From Monarcha castaneiventris obscurior (lineage: Eukaryota > Chordata > Aves > Passeriformes > Monarchidae), in the NCBI GenBank assembly GCA_026261815.1, contig JAMPIT010000566.1:27739001-27803000 (forward strand): a DNA stretch of 64,000 nt, read 5' to 3'. This document shows, piece after piece, positions 47,986 through 61,440 of this stretch; the stretch's first letter is position 1; each line of letters begins with the position of its first letter. The notes under the pieces were generated by a model. The model made no database searches and was not told the origin of the DNA. It saw only the letters and a list, made by a program, of their open reading frames with translations. Position numbers and translations under genes: made by a program.

Positions 47986-50299
47986 TTTTTTGGTTTTTTT
48001 GTTTTTCCTTGTGTGATTGTCTGTTTTTCTTTAAACCACATGCCAATTTTAATAAATAAATAATGAAAAAGTAAACATATTATACAAATGATGCTTTGGC
48101 TAATCATAGGCTTAAGTGCCACTTTTTACATCTTTTAATTTTAAATTATTTAAATTCTAATGCCAGCTGCTGTTGTCATAATTAGATTGAATTTTGAAAT
48201 GTCACTACTTCCACAGTCAATTTTCACTACCCTTACTCCATAGATCAATTCACAAGGAGCACGGAGGGTAGCAGAAGAAAAACCCTGGTTTGCTTCAAAA
48301 GAAGCCAATTAACAAATCTCATTTAGTGTTAATTGCAACAGCAGTTCTCATCATAGTTTAATCAACACCTTGCTAAAGCAAGCTAAAAGAGAGAAAAAGA
48401 CAGACATTGATTTCATGCACAGCCAGAACTGTATTGACACATTTCAAACACTGAACATCTCACATTCCCAGCAGACTGGAGTAGTTACTTTCCATACAAA
48501 TTGTTCTACAAAACTCAGAGGCTTTAGACTTAAGAAAATAAAGACAAATTTGATACATATCCTCTCAAGACACTGAGGAACAAAGATGTATCTTGTGTTG
48601 AATTCCTTCCAATGGCAAATTTTTAGAACCTATTCCACTGTCTTAGCTATAAATCTTGACCTTATGTACAGGTTCATTCTATGTCTCAAAGTCAAGTCAG
48701 GTAATCACATATTTCTGCGTGTTAATATTGGCCTCTACAATCTGTAAACATAAAAAAAGCCAAGCAAAAAGTTCATTATGTATGAGTGCATCCCTGTTTA
48801 AAATGTGTTGTTAATTTGCAAGTGTGGCTGCCATTCAGACTAAAAAAGCTGCAGTTCACAAGACATCTGAGTTCCTCCAAGGCAGAAGTTTTCACATTTC
48901 ACAAAAGCATTAGTCACTTTATTGTGATTCTATGAAGCTCTGAAATACTGCTTTGTGTGTTGGGCTTAAAACTGTAAGGCAACTTTATTTTTTTTTTTTT
49001 CCCTTAAAGGGTGGAAATAGGCATTGATGGTAAAACACATATGTGACAACAACGACATGTCTTAGCAACGTGTAATAAAAGCTGATACAACTTTTCCACT
49101 TGTTAAAATGCCTTCCTTCAGAGGAGCATGGTGATGTTTTTCAAATAACACCTGCATTAAAATATTAAATTCTTTAACAGGATATGTTTAACTGGATTTA
49201 ATTTCCTGTCCCTCTGAAGTGTGTGAGTCTTTGTGACAATTGGAAAAGTCAAGAAAATTGAGGAAGACCTGATGTAATTTAGATATATAAACATCCATTT
49301 CAAAAGTTTTCAAGCAGAACAGCTGCATTCTAACCTGTCCTCCATTCAATCCAAACCCATTTTAATTGTGATTGGACTTTTAACAAGAAAATATAAAATT
49401 TGCCATTAAAATTAACTTCAGGATGGAAAGACACAAGATGTGCAGTAATGAAAATGTTGATATAATGTTTATAGTTATAAGATATTTCCACGAGTTAAAT
49501 CAAGATACAAAATGCAGGGTAGATTTAACCTAAAATCTAGTTTACCAATGCTGTTCACAACTGAGCCAGAACATATTTATAATCCTTGAAATTGGTAAAA
49601 TGTTATTTTACCCCTGAGTTTGGAGGAGTTAGAGACACAGCCAGAGAGTGGTTTTTAACTTCCCGTCCAACATGCTCTTCCTTAAAATTGCCTAGTTTTT
49701 CTAAAACTTACTGTACAAAAAATATTTTTCCACAGTTCAGTGGCCATTTTTTAACATTTAAATTATGTGAAGTATCTAAAATTTTGATGATTGAAATAAT
49801 ATGAGGGTAGGGGGAGGTGGGGTTTTTTTTGTTCGGTTCATTGTTTGGTTGTTGGTTTGGTTTTGTTTCCTTCACATCTGGATGTTTTAAATGCTTCTTC
49901 TTAGAACATTTGTCTCTTTATTTTAGATCACTTAGTGAAATCCAAAAGATCAATATAGTTTCTTGTGGAAGAATAATTTACCAGAAGAGACAAATAAGTC
50001 TGTCGTGTCATAGTTATCGTGATATGGATCAGAATAATATGACAAACTAATCAAAAGCTGTATCTAGTTAAAAGAGCCAGTCACATGAATACATATATAT
50101 GACCATTGTCTTTGCATTCAGTTTGAGATTCAGCCTCACACGGCCCTGCTTTTCTGCTTCTGAGAAATCCAAAGCTACTGCAACGTGCCTTTTTCTGATC
50201 AATCTGCTCAGTTCAGCAACCTCTTACTTCATCCAGAGAATCTTTCTTGTTACAGGATGTTCCTGTCCTTTTATTCTGCTTCACCAAGAAAAGAAATTT
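47986..50299. other. Unique AT-rich DNA, no gene seen
   Basis: A T/G-rich run at 47985-48030 borders the CR1. Another lies at 49815-49870. Otherwise unique-looking, with no exon or repeat recognised. Confidence 0.5.
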
Positions 50300-50519
50300 G
50301 CCAGGACTTGGACTGAAGACCCCCTGTTGGGCCTCTCCAGGGGGTACCTTTGCCTTTCAGAACCGGAAGCTGACAAAATTTGAATACTTGAAATGTTCTT
50401 TAGGGATGCCTTTTCCTTTTTCTATCTACCAACACTACCTACTGGCTGTTGGGTTTGTTTGCTTTGCTTTTGGGGCTTTTTTCAGCTATGAGCTATACAT
50501 AAAACCTTATGTAAAACTA
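50300..50519 (+). repeat. Unidentified ~220-bp repeat, copy 1
   Basis: This block matches 52132-52352 in the same orientation, about four-fifths identical by eye. Shared landmarks are GACCCCCTGTTGGGCCTCTC, GGGGTACCTTTGCCTTTCAG, CACTACCTA, GTTGGGTTTGTTTGC and TTTTTTCAGCTATGAG. A perfect 7-bp stem (50319-50325 with 50339-50345) is kept in both. A frame of 93 codons overlaps it (50247-50528), ending in a hydrophobic stretch. However, differences between the copies fall mostly at first or mixed codon positions rather than third positions, so protein selection is not indicated. I do not recognise the family. Confidence 0.75.
50319..50345 (+). other. Hairpin in repeat copy 1
   Basis: ACCCCCT pairs with AGGGGGT across a 13-base loop. 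The same stem and loop length occur in copy 2, the loop differing at one base. Confidence 0.6.
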
Positions 50520-52131
50520 AACACATAGGGTTTCTTTCTACGTCAAATCAGTGGTTAATTCATACAAACTCATTTCACTCTTTGTGTCTGTGCATTTCTT
50601 TCCTAGTCATTTTATTGCATATTGAAGCTGGGGGCAAAATCTTGTAAGATAAAGAGAATTTATCTCCCCTTTCTCTTTTGGTAGCCCCAGCTGCATCCCA
50701 AGAACCTCAGTACCACAAACAGCACACAATGCCGGGCCAAACTGCCCTTCTGATCATCATGTATCCACTTCTAGGTGGAACAGCACCTAGAAAATAGTGA
50801 AAATCTAGAAAATAAAAATGCGAAAGATTCTTTTTTTTTTGTGAAGCAGTACTAAATTCTTATTTGATCCTGTCCAAAAGAAAAAAAAAAAAAGAAGCAG
50901 CATTTGGCCAGTTACCTGCTTTTCCTTACCAATGTGAAATCTTTGACGAGATCTGTGTTTGAACAGATCTGTGGAGCTTACTCCTATAATTGCCTGTAGA
51001 AAATTTATGCAAACCTGAAATTCAGGGACTTAGCAGTAGTTTATGCTGATCAGCAGAATTATTTCCTGACATTGTGGAAAGTAACATGGCATGTCAGCAC
51101 TTTTAAAGAAATGCTGAAGACCATTTTTTGTTTATCAAACTGCATAATTAACAATTTGTGTCCATTGGTGCATCACTGTGAAGGAAAACTCAAATTACAT
51201 GGACATGCTGCTGTGAATTGATATAAAAAGACTGCAGTGAAAGTGTTTGTGGATTCTTTTAACAGAGGTAGTCTAGAATAGGGATACAGGTAATTTAGAA
51301 AATGTTAACATAGTGTGGTGCTAAAGTATTTTCTGGATATCTGATATATAAAACCACCTTGTTTATAAATTTCATCACAATAAAAACATTACCTTGAAGA
51401 ATTTTTCCAACAGATCAGTTAATTTTTGAAAGATGAAGCTGATACCTTTATTTTAATACTACTCAGTCAAGTCATGTTTTCTAGTAGGCCATCCAGTAAT
51501 ATGAAAAACTAACAAGGTGTTTATCTTGCAGCTCAATGGGAAAATAATGCCAATAGATATTGCAAAGATTCAAACAGAGAAGCCAACAAAGCTTGAAGTT
51601 CTAATTGAAATTTGGAAATAACTTGCATCAATTTATATATTTTTTCTTAGAACACAGCTTCTAGAAGTGTAGATAATTGCATTTATCAAGAGCTTGAGCT
51701 CTAATGATGCTTATACCAACATAATTTTAACCTAAGTCTTTTGCTGCATTCAAGATGATTTACTACTGTTTAAATCAGTAAATAAATTTCATGGGGCTAG
51801 GGAAATCCCAGCAACTACTACCTTCGTTCTCTCTGTATCTTGAAATGAATTTTGTACCTCATGGACCATTGTCCAGTTCTTTTTGTTCCTGTGATATTTT
51901 TTGGGATCCCCTTTAGGTCTTTTCCTTATTGTCTCCATGCACATATTCTTCTGAGGTTGGCATTTTGTTCTAGTTTCCATTTATGCAGGAAAGTTTGCCT
52001 GTGTCTTGCAGCCCCATGCTAAGCCCAAAGTCTGATACAGTAATCCTATCGTCATTTTGGGCTGGCCTTTGGTAAAGGGGCCTCTCAGTTTAGCTGTCAG
52101 GGTTTGGGTCTACTGGTTCAGCTTTGCACGT
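50520..52131. other. Sequence between the two direct repeats, no gene seen
   Basis: 1.6 kb between the direct copies. It holds a 9-bp-stem hairpin at 50769-50792 (TTCTAGGTG / CACCTAGAA, loop six) and an A-rich run at 50880-50895. No gag, pol or other coding trace is visible. Confidence 0.45.
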
Positions 52132-52352
52132 GACAGGATTTATACTGAGGACCCCCTGTTGGGCCTCTCTAGGGGGTACCTTTGCCTTTCAGAACCTGAA
52201 CCCAACAAAATTTGAATACCCAAAACACTCCTTAGTGGTGGCCGTTTCCTTTGTCTCTCTATCACCACTACCTAGTGGGGGTTGGGTTTGTTTGCGTTGC
52301 TCTTGGGGCTTTTTTCAGCTATGAGTTACTCATAAAATCTTATGTACAACTG
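52132..52352 (+). repeat. Unidentified ~220-bp repeat, copy 2
   Basis: Direct copy of 50300-50519, offset by about 1832 bases. It keeps the hairpin (52151-52157 with 52171-52177). In the frame matching the C-terminal part of copy 1 it is also open to a stop just past the repeat, but an indel breaks the link with the upstream part. Upstream sequence from about 52095 (TGTCAGGGTTTGGGTCTACT) may belong to the element but is only weakly matched in copy 1. Confidence 0.75.
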
Positions 52353-55300
52353 AGGGTGAGTGTGTAACTGAACAAAAGCCATCAATTTAACAATTTTGTA
52401 AAACTACTTCACTAGAAAATAATTTGATAGGATTTGCTGGCAATTTATAAGGTTGACTGAAAAGGTATTACTAAGAAACCAATGAAGTGGCAAATTACTC
52501 GTACGCTTGAAAAAAGAGAAAAATAATAGTCCATCTATGTTATCAATATTTTTTCAGTTGAAGGTAGTGTTATAGCGTATGACAATAGAAGAGTCCTTAT
52601 GATCCTTAATCTATGAAAAATATATGCACTTGAGTTCAATGTATCATAGTATATTTTATCTATTATAGAACTAATCAAAGGACCAGCTTCTACTCTCGCT
52701 GTTCTACATCATTTGAGTAATCACTGAAAATTACCATTCTTCTCTCTGTAGGAACTGAGATAAACATTCAGGTTCAAAGGTATTTAGAAATATTAAAATA
52801 GTCTTGTGTTTGCCCTAAGTAACCCCATGAAGATGCAGGTACAGGCATAATTACACACTTATAATTCAGTATCTAGCTGACAACTGTTCTGAAGCAGAAT
52901 GTGTTACTACTCCTCTGTGGTGTTCTACATATTTTATTTTTTTTCCTGAAAAATTGGAACCACTGAGCTGCATGACATGCTGAAAACTACATAAGGTTAT
53001 AGCCATGGTTACAACCACAGTTGTAGAAATTCAGGACTTTTACCCAACAAGGGTCTGTTATACCTAAAAGAGAAGTTATCTGGAATTTGGAGGTTTTTGT
53101 TTAAATTCCACTGTAAATAATACATATACTAAAACTCTCAACCAAATTCTTTAATTTCTGAATTTAGATCACATTGTTTCACTTCAGAATTTTGATGACT
53201 CCTGTGGGCTTCAAGAACTGAACTTCAAGAAACCCAAATATAATTTCTTTTAGTATTTTAGAAGTTATGTTACATAGTATATACAGAGTAGGGAAACTTT
53301 GGCACCATTCCTCCAACAAGAAATTTAGATGGACATCACCTCAACCTTTTTTTTTTTTAATCAACTGAAGGAAATGGGTAATTTTAGGGTATGTCACCTC
53401 ATCCTCAGTTAGAAATCAAGTTCATCAGGTCTGATCATCTACACCTCAAAGTGTCAGTTTCCTCCATTGACTGTAAAGGCATTTAAGATGAAAAGTTCAA
53501 ATATAGACAACTAAATCCAATTTCTGTCATGAAGTAAAATGACCTCCATGAAAGTGTACTGCTTAAGGCACGTGCTGAATGCATTGACTGAGTTCTGGAG
53601 AGAAAATATTTGTAAGTGCTATTTTTTATTAAGATAAAGGTAGACAAATTGTTTTTGTGTCCCACTTATTTGGCAGTAGGTCAGTAGGGGAAAGGGATTC
53701 AATTCACTTTGCAGCTTATGGTCAAACCCATTTGTTCCTACTCACTGGGCGATATTATAGTCAACTTATTCAGGAGCTAAGCATACTTTAGGCAAAAAAG
53801 AAAAACAGTTATAAGAAATATGATGCTGTAGTTTAAGTGGTAGGACATTCTTTTAGCAGGCAGATGCTTAGCCAAATGTTCTAATAAATTTTTAGTATTA
53901 AAGAGTCAGAACTATTATGCTTTGTTTGGCTGGTCTGCAAAAGTAAAACTAGACAGTGCCAAAAGTCAGGTGTGAAAACCAGTTATTTAAAAAACAAATA
54001 TTTATTTTTTTATGAAGATACATACATATGTGAAAAAGAGTTATTCAACTTTGTTGGACTTAGGCTATACTAAACCTATCCTAAACAAGTATCTAGAAAG
54101 ACTTAAAGATAAACATAATATCAAATATTCTTAGGGACTACAGAAATAATCAAGTAATACATAAGCTAACCAAATTTTAGAATTGGCACCAAAAATTGCT
54201 CCCATATCTGATTCTTGGCACTAGTCAGATGAACATAGTGGGAGTACATTGTCGACACTTGTCTGTTATGTAGCCCAAAAACATAATTAAGGAAGTGAAG
54301 ATTTAAGCCAGAGGACTGCATTAGAAGAGTGATGGGTACATTCTCAGGTTTTTGGACTGACAGGTCAGATATCCAGGTACATACTCTTTCAATTTTTATG
54401 AACAGAAACCCAAGCAGATTATTCACAGGTAGACAGTTTCAGATAGATCGGAGGAAAAAGTAAGGAATCTAAGAAATGCTGATCTTCAAACACAAAGGAA
54501 ATAATTCTCCTTTATTTATATCATTTATTTAAATAGGCAATTGCAAGAATATGGGAATACTGATAAAAATTATGGAGAATATGTGAAATAGATTATTTCT
54601 TCTGAAGTAAAATGGTGCTTGGGAGAAACAAACCACTCTGACTTGCTAGGAAATATCTTAAAGTGAATATGCAGACTGCACACCCAGCAGATCTGCTTCC
54701 CCTTTTTATAGAATTTTAAAAATGCTAAAGGATTGCTAAAATAGCTTTTCAATCCGTCTGTATGATGATAGGGAACAGAATTCATAGACAGTAGAGTTCT
54801 CAGAAATCCAAACCAGCCAGTTTCTGAGGTGTTGTACGTATAATATATGGACTAACAAGGTCTGCCTGCAAAGCAATCTAGTTAAACTAAACTGCAGATG
54901 GGTTTGTACAGCCAATAGGTTTCACTTTTTCCTAGAAACAGTCGACATGAATGTGGATCATGGTTAGTTACTCGACATTTTCTAACTGAGCATATCAAAA
55001 CTCAGACAGGGAGGCAGATAACCCATAATCCTTCCTTTTATGACTCCATCACAGAAAGGTATGACTATGATATTGCCTGAAATGAATACCTTAGTTACTG
55101 AGGCACTCTGCAAGTTAGAGTTCTGTGACCATTTACTCTCCAAATGAGAACATAAAACTCTAGCTTTCAAAACCTAGAGCAAGTGGGTTGTTTATAAGAC
55201 TACTGCATAAAGATTTTCTATAGGGTCATAACAGCAAGCAGGTGATGTTATTTATGATCAGAGTTACTAAGTCTTGAAATATTTTAGGCAGTGCTGTCTG

Positions 55301-58300
55301 ATGTTAGGATACAATGTGAGAAGCAAGCCTATATATCTAGGATATCTTATTACATCCATGTTTGATGGAAAATTTGGGAGTTCGAACAAATACAGATCAC
55401 TAAGTGAAAGAAAGTGAGTGGTCTGAATTTTTGTCTGAAAAAAAAAAGGTTTTTTGGAGGAATTTATGCAAATGACTCTGACCTTTTTTTAAGAAAATTT
55501 TAGTAAAATAAAAGGATTGTAGAGAGTTGTCAATGCCATAACTCTGTTTTAGTTTTCTAGGATTACAAGTACAAAGGCTATTGACTGAAAATACATGCTG
55601 CATTGTTACCAGGGAGTTTAACACGTTTCAGTAGTATTGACCCTGTCATATAATTAAAATTTCAAATGTCAGTGTGATTGCAGTTACATGCCTGATCATA
55701 TTCACCAAAGGTGTCAGACTTCAGGCTTATTAGATACTTTAACTAACAGTGGACATGGAAAGTCACACACATACAAAAAGTACTTTAAGAAAATCACTGT
55801 CATTAAAAAGCTTGTTTATTTAAAAAAGTAGTTTCAGCAACATATTATTCAGAGTTAAAGTCAAAACATACAGAAGCTGGGAAACACAAAAAAAAAAATT
55901 ATGTATGATAATTTTTTACATATATTGGTCCCTGTGCACTGTGGCAGGATTGGAAGTGAGGTCAGGGAAGAGCAGAGCTTCTAAACACACTTGCTATCTT
56001 AATCCAATTGCTGCTAGGATGATAATCCCTCTACTTCAAAAGTGGCATCTGTCTGTCCCTTATGGTTATGTGCCATACATCCCTCCTACTCGAGTTCCTA
56101 CATTTTGTCAGATTTTGCTTTGAAATTGAGTTTGATGTTACACAAGCTACATCAACTTCTGCTTTTCTTAACTCTTTATTTTGTACTCAGACCTGAAAAA
56201 CTTTTAGTTTGAGCAGGTGAAGAAAAAGTTCAGGATCCTTCATGCTGGCAAGATTTAGAAGTAAATAGCACAGGTTCAAAGACAGGCAAAGACAGGCAAT
56301 GAGCAGCATGGAAAATTTTCATGAAATTTATTCCAAGAGAATGGAATCCTGGTAGGTATCCATATGTCTCATCTGCCTGTTACCCCAAAGATTTCACAGA
56401 AATAAAGTGAGAAATATACTGTGATACCTTTTGAGGAGAGAAAGGTTCGTTTTATGAAATATCGCTGTAAACCTTCAGATTAAATCTTGACCTACTGCTG
56501 CTTTCCTCTATAAAGAAATGACAGCCTAAAGTAAGTAGTTGTTGAAGTATGTTTTTCCCATTTCTCTCTTCTATTTCCCATTGCAATTCCCATTTTTACA
56601 GTTCTTCAAAATAAGCACAGCATGTCATTCCTTCATAGATTAGAAGAGACACACTGCATCCTTACTGCTGTTATGCTTTACAAGTTCTAACACTTAAGTC
56701 CTTCACTATTCTCATTCCCTTAAAAAAACAGCAACTAAGAGCCCTAAAAACTGTTATCAGTGAGGAAGGTTACTGATATTATCAGTGAGATTTCATTGCG
56801 CTGGTGATTTTTTGACTTGACTGCTACTTTCTAATTGGAAACTGCCATAGGAGATTCTGAATGTATTTGAGCAACAGGAAATCTTTCACTGATTTCAGCA
56901 ATGTATTTTTTAAGAGAGAATACCAAAAGCACTATTTAAAGAGGATTTTTAGTGGATCTCCATTTTAAAAATAGCGGGAATAATTCTAAGTTTTTTCAAA
57001 AGTTTCAAAAATATGAACAAAAACTAAAGAAGTCCTCGAACATACATAATTTTTCTACAATTTATTATGAATTATTACAATTTCTACAATTTATTATGAA
57101 TGAGACAAATTAATAAGTAATTTATAAAATAATACATGACCTCTTAAACAGAATTCACAGAAATTAAAGTAGATTATTAGCATTCGATAACCCAACACTA
57201 CTACTTCTAAGGTACATTTTGTGTCTTCAATACTAAGTATTAAAAATACTAGGTTATATTTTGAGTATTTTAGTGTAATTAATATATAGTATAAATGTGA
57301 AAAATACAATTGATGTTAAATCTGTCAATTTAACTATATTGCATGTCCAGTAGAGAACAAACAAAATTTTGTACACAGGTAAATGATAAATAAAAATCAG
57401 GACTGTATTTCTACATTATGTAAATCACCACTTTTTTTTTTTTTAAGAAAGGTGTTTATTTACCATATGGTAAAGGCTAAGAGATGGGATTTATAAATTT
57501 TGAAGATATAAAAAACTTCCTCACTTTCTTTTTTTATTTTAATAATTAACTTTTCCATATTGAAATATCCTCATCATACCTTCCTTTAACTAGGAAATTA
57601 GAAGGACAGACAGGGACAAATATAAGAACTGAAGAATTTAAGAAAAACAATGAGCACAAATCAGATAGCAAAGAGGCTCATGAGGACATGATTAGCAGAA
57701 AAAAGCCTGTTAGAGGGAATAGAGGAACAGTAAGGAAGAAATGAGGGAAAGTGGGAATAAAAGACACAAGTTTCAGAAAAGTGAAGAGAAACAAAAAATA
57801 GACAAAAATCTTTAAAATTAGGATAACTCATGAGGAAATTAAAAATAAATACAAACCATTTTTAAGTAAATATAGGAACTATGAAAAAATGATACAGAGG
57901 ATAAAAATAGAGCACAAATAGAATAAGATATCAGATCGGGAAGAAGCAAGCTTTAAGAAAGGCAAGCTAGTGATATGGTAATGCTATGCAAAGGATATGA
58001 TGACATCTTTCTGTGCTGCAGGAGATCAAAAAGAGCTACTGGAGTCTTCGTCCAGCATCTATAGGAGACTTTGGCATACACATTTAAAATTCAGTTTTAA
58101 ACCTAAAATGAGAGTTCTGAAATTGTAACCATGCAGATTTCTTGTGTGTTACAAAGAAAAGGACAAATTGAACATAGATTATGGTTTATGAAACACAATT
58201 ATATGTTTTTAATTCAAACCCCATTTTGCCCTCCCTCTTCAATGGCATTTTTTTTTTTCATTCAGTACTGCTTTTACCATAATCATCTTGAGTTGTTCAG

Positions 58301-61104
58301 CACTGTAACTTTTCCTCAATATGCTTTTACAGCCCTTCCTTGGGTAAAAATAAAAAAAAAAAATGAAGAGCGGAAATAGTAACTTTCTAATATTTTTCTT
58401 TCCTCTACTATGCAGCTTCTTTCCTCTACATTTGCAAGGCAAAGATCTACATTTTCTTCAGATGGGAAAAAAAGAAAATTTACCAGTCTTCCAAGATAGA
58501 TCCAGAGCACCAGGCAAGAGAGAATTCTCAGTATAAGTGTTCTCAATGGCCACACCCATCAAAACTGGGTTATGGTATATTCAGGATTGCAGTAGCCTGT
58601 GTCATCTCAGAGTAACTGGTACTGCAAAGGCTGCCATCACACCTTTTAGGTTCTGGAGCCTCTTGGGACATACACTCAATCTCTGCTTGGTTCAAATTTC
58701 TTGATCTATACTATGACCAGAAACTTGGTTTTAAACAGTCAATGTCCCAGTAATGTCAGTATCTGATCTTCTACCCAAGTCTTTTTTTGTCAGTATTATA
58801 ACCGAATGAAGGAGGGGAGAAGCTTTATATAGTCTCACCAGGGAGATGGAGGTTAACATACCACAGCTTCTGTACGCCCACGACATTCACAAGAGGGTGA
58901 TCAACCAAGACAGAACTCACTAGAGCATACATGCAAGACCGCAACAGGGTAAATAGTAGATTGGGGACCAAAGTGTGACCAGAATTCTAAGACGTCTTGT
59001 AAATATATCCAGTGCATAAAACTGAACTCTAGTTTTGGATGGGACTACATGAGAGATTTCAGTTTTGAGCCAGAAGTTTAGTAGTTTCATTTTCTCTTTA
59101 AAAGAAACTGAATAACAGTAAATAAAAGCCAAAGACCATGCCCAAAATCTGTACCAAAACTTCCAAAAACCCCCAAACAAACAAACTTAACAGAAAACCA
59201 TACAGATCCATGCAACCACCATGGCTCATTTTTACTGTCTATGGAAAAGCAGTAGGATTTTTCAAATGTTTTTTCTACCATTAGATCTGAATGCTATTGG
59301 TTTTTGTAGAAATATTGTGTACTAAATGTTAGAATGATAGAAATGTGCTGTTTGCTGATTTTGCCAACAAGCTTGACAATAAATACCAGCAGTGAAGGTT
59401 ATGTGTTCAGACACCTGTCCACCCTCACCTGGGACAGACTGCTAATTTGTTTATCGTAGGTCATCAAACCACCTTCAGGCAGCAACAGATTTTTGTTTGC
59501 AGTTGAGTGTAGTCTGTGCAGATAGGAGAGGGAAGGGAGAATACTTTTTATGGCAAAAATGTATTACTGGTATCACTAATCAAAGACAGAAGATATAAAC
59601 GTTGTTTTAGGGCTCTTGCCTGTCAGTTTCATGAAACTGAATTACTTATCTTCGTTTATATGACCTAGATTATATTTTGCATTTCAACACTAACCCAATT
59701 TTTTGCATTTCAGCTACCATAATAAGAGTGTTTCCAGCTGGGCTCTGTCAGCCTCTGTTCCACCATAAATCATATCTGCCTTCTCATTCAAAGGTGCTAA
59801 CTGATGAGGCAGAAATAACACAATCTCAGCTGGCTTTGTGGCCTACTTACAGCACAGCTACAGCAGGAATGCAGATTTCCTCTCTGATCTTTTGGATAAA
59901 GCCATTGAAAAAGTTATATCCCTTTCAACTTACTGTTTTGGAACTCCTCCAACTCCTGTGACTATTCTTTTAACTGAGTACAGAAAAAATGCTTACACTG
60001 CAAATGGTCAACAAGGTCTTAGCAATACTGGAAATTGCCATAGCCATGAAGGACTAATATACAAGTCAAAAAGAGTTCACTGTTCAACTGAACTGCTTGT
60101 TATTTGGGTTAATATTGAAAAACAAGATACTAAGTTATGAGGCTAAACCTAATGTCTCAATATTATGCTTTATAATTAAACACCAGGATTTAGGTTTTAG
60201 GTTTTAACTACAAAAGATTGAAATTAAATCTGAAGAGGTGAAAACATAAAATCACTGCATACTTGTCTGCTGTAGGACTGATCAGTACAGTACCTGTGCT
60301 CCTGTGTTTTATAATTGTGTCTCTCTGGTAATGAAGAAGGTAAAGTAAAAGCATGGAAGTTTCTTCCTACTTCTAAGCTTCAAGTTTGTATACATCTTGC
60401 CTTTAGTCTCTTACATTTTGAGCTAGTAAATGTTACTACATTTCCTACAATCCTTAATTTCTCTTTCTTAGTCTATTTTTACAGAGAAGGTATTTAAAGG
60501 GATTTCCTTTTGGTTTTTGTTCTCTTTTTTTTTTGTGTGGAGAAAAAGCTATTTTTAATGTAAAATGAAGGATTGGTTAGATAGAAAGATGCACAGGAGT
60601 ACAAACAGTTACAGTCATAGACATATATATGAAATGCATAGTATACTATTCATGTATATGATAATGAGGTTATAAACATGAAATATGTATATATGATTTT
60701 TAAACTACACAAATTCTTTACACCCTACTGTTTATTCTTTGAGAAGAACACTCATGAAATGACTTATTATCATGTATATATAGATTTATAACCCACAAAC
60801 TGTGATTCTACAGGGAAGGAAAAGAGAAAAAAAGTTGATGAAGTGGTAGGACTGTTGGATTCCATACTTACTAAGATTTTATGTCAAGTTAATTCTTTTT
60901 CTGAATTTCTCTTTTCCCTTAGTAACTTAAAACTCAACTGATTGACTCAAGGGGTTGATCTTCACAAAGATAATTAGCAAAAGAAAAATCCTATGTCTAC
61001 AATGACTAGAAGATGACTGTTGTGATTATGGAAAAGCAACTAACGTCTATTGGATATCCAAGCCATAAAATATGTTCAGTAGAGCTGGTCAAAAACTATT
61101 ATTA
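52353..61104. other. Unique AT-rich DNA, no confirmed gene
   Basis: Nearly nine kilobases without a recognised retroelement. It contains a two-unit duplication at 57054-57101, a short GACAGGCAAA/GACAGGCAAT pair near 56281-56300 and a purine-rich stretch at 57590-57965. Frames of 60-100 codons (for example 59677-59961 and 59838-60140) have no recognisable domain. Confidence 0.5.
57054..57101. repeat. Two-copy duplication (19-bp unit, 29-bp period)
   Basis: TCTACAATTTATTATGAAT occurs at 57054-57072 and 57083-57101, both exact, with ten bases between. Confidence 0.85.
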
Positions 61105-61440
61105 TTGCATAAGGACTTAGGAAGACCTCAGCTGGAACACTACCTGCAGTTTTGATTGTTTCTGATAGGAAGATCAATGAAGACTTGAACAAATGTAGAG
61201 AAAGGCTGTTAGTGGGGTCAAAATCATGGACAGCCTTGTGTTTCAGAGGAGGTGCTAAAAATTGGCTTGTTCAGTCCAGAAAAATGAAAACTCCAATAGG
61301 ATATGACTGTTCAGTATGAAAAGATATTTGAAATAATATCAGAGAGGGGAAAAAACTGTTTGAGCTAGAAGACAATGCTGACACACGATCAAATGCCACA
61401 AATTATCCATTAATACATTTTTACCCTTGATGACAATCAC
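61105..61440 (+). mobile_element. Old CR1/L3-like LINE fragment
   Basis: gaagacctcagctggaacac followed by ctgcagttttgattg and, further on, gcttgttcagtccagaaaaa and gatatgactgttcagtatga follow the order of the CR1 region after the polymerase. Substitution level is much higher than in the other copies and there is no tail, so this looks like an ancient amniote-age copy. Confidence 0.6.

Noticed and set aside
50247..50528. 93-codon frame with a hydrophobic C-terminus as a possible small membrane protein
   Set aside because: The second copy at 52132-52352 has an indel, and differences between copies do not concentrate at third codon positions.
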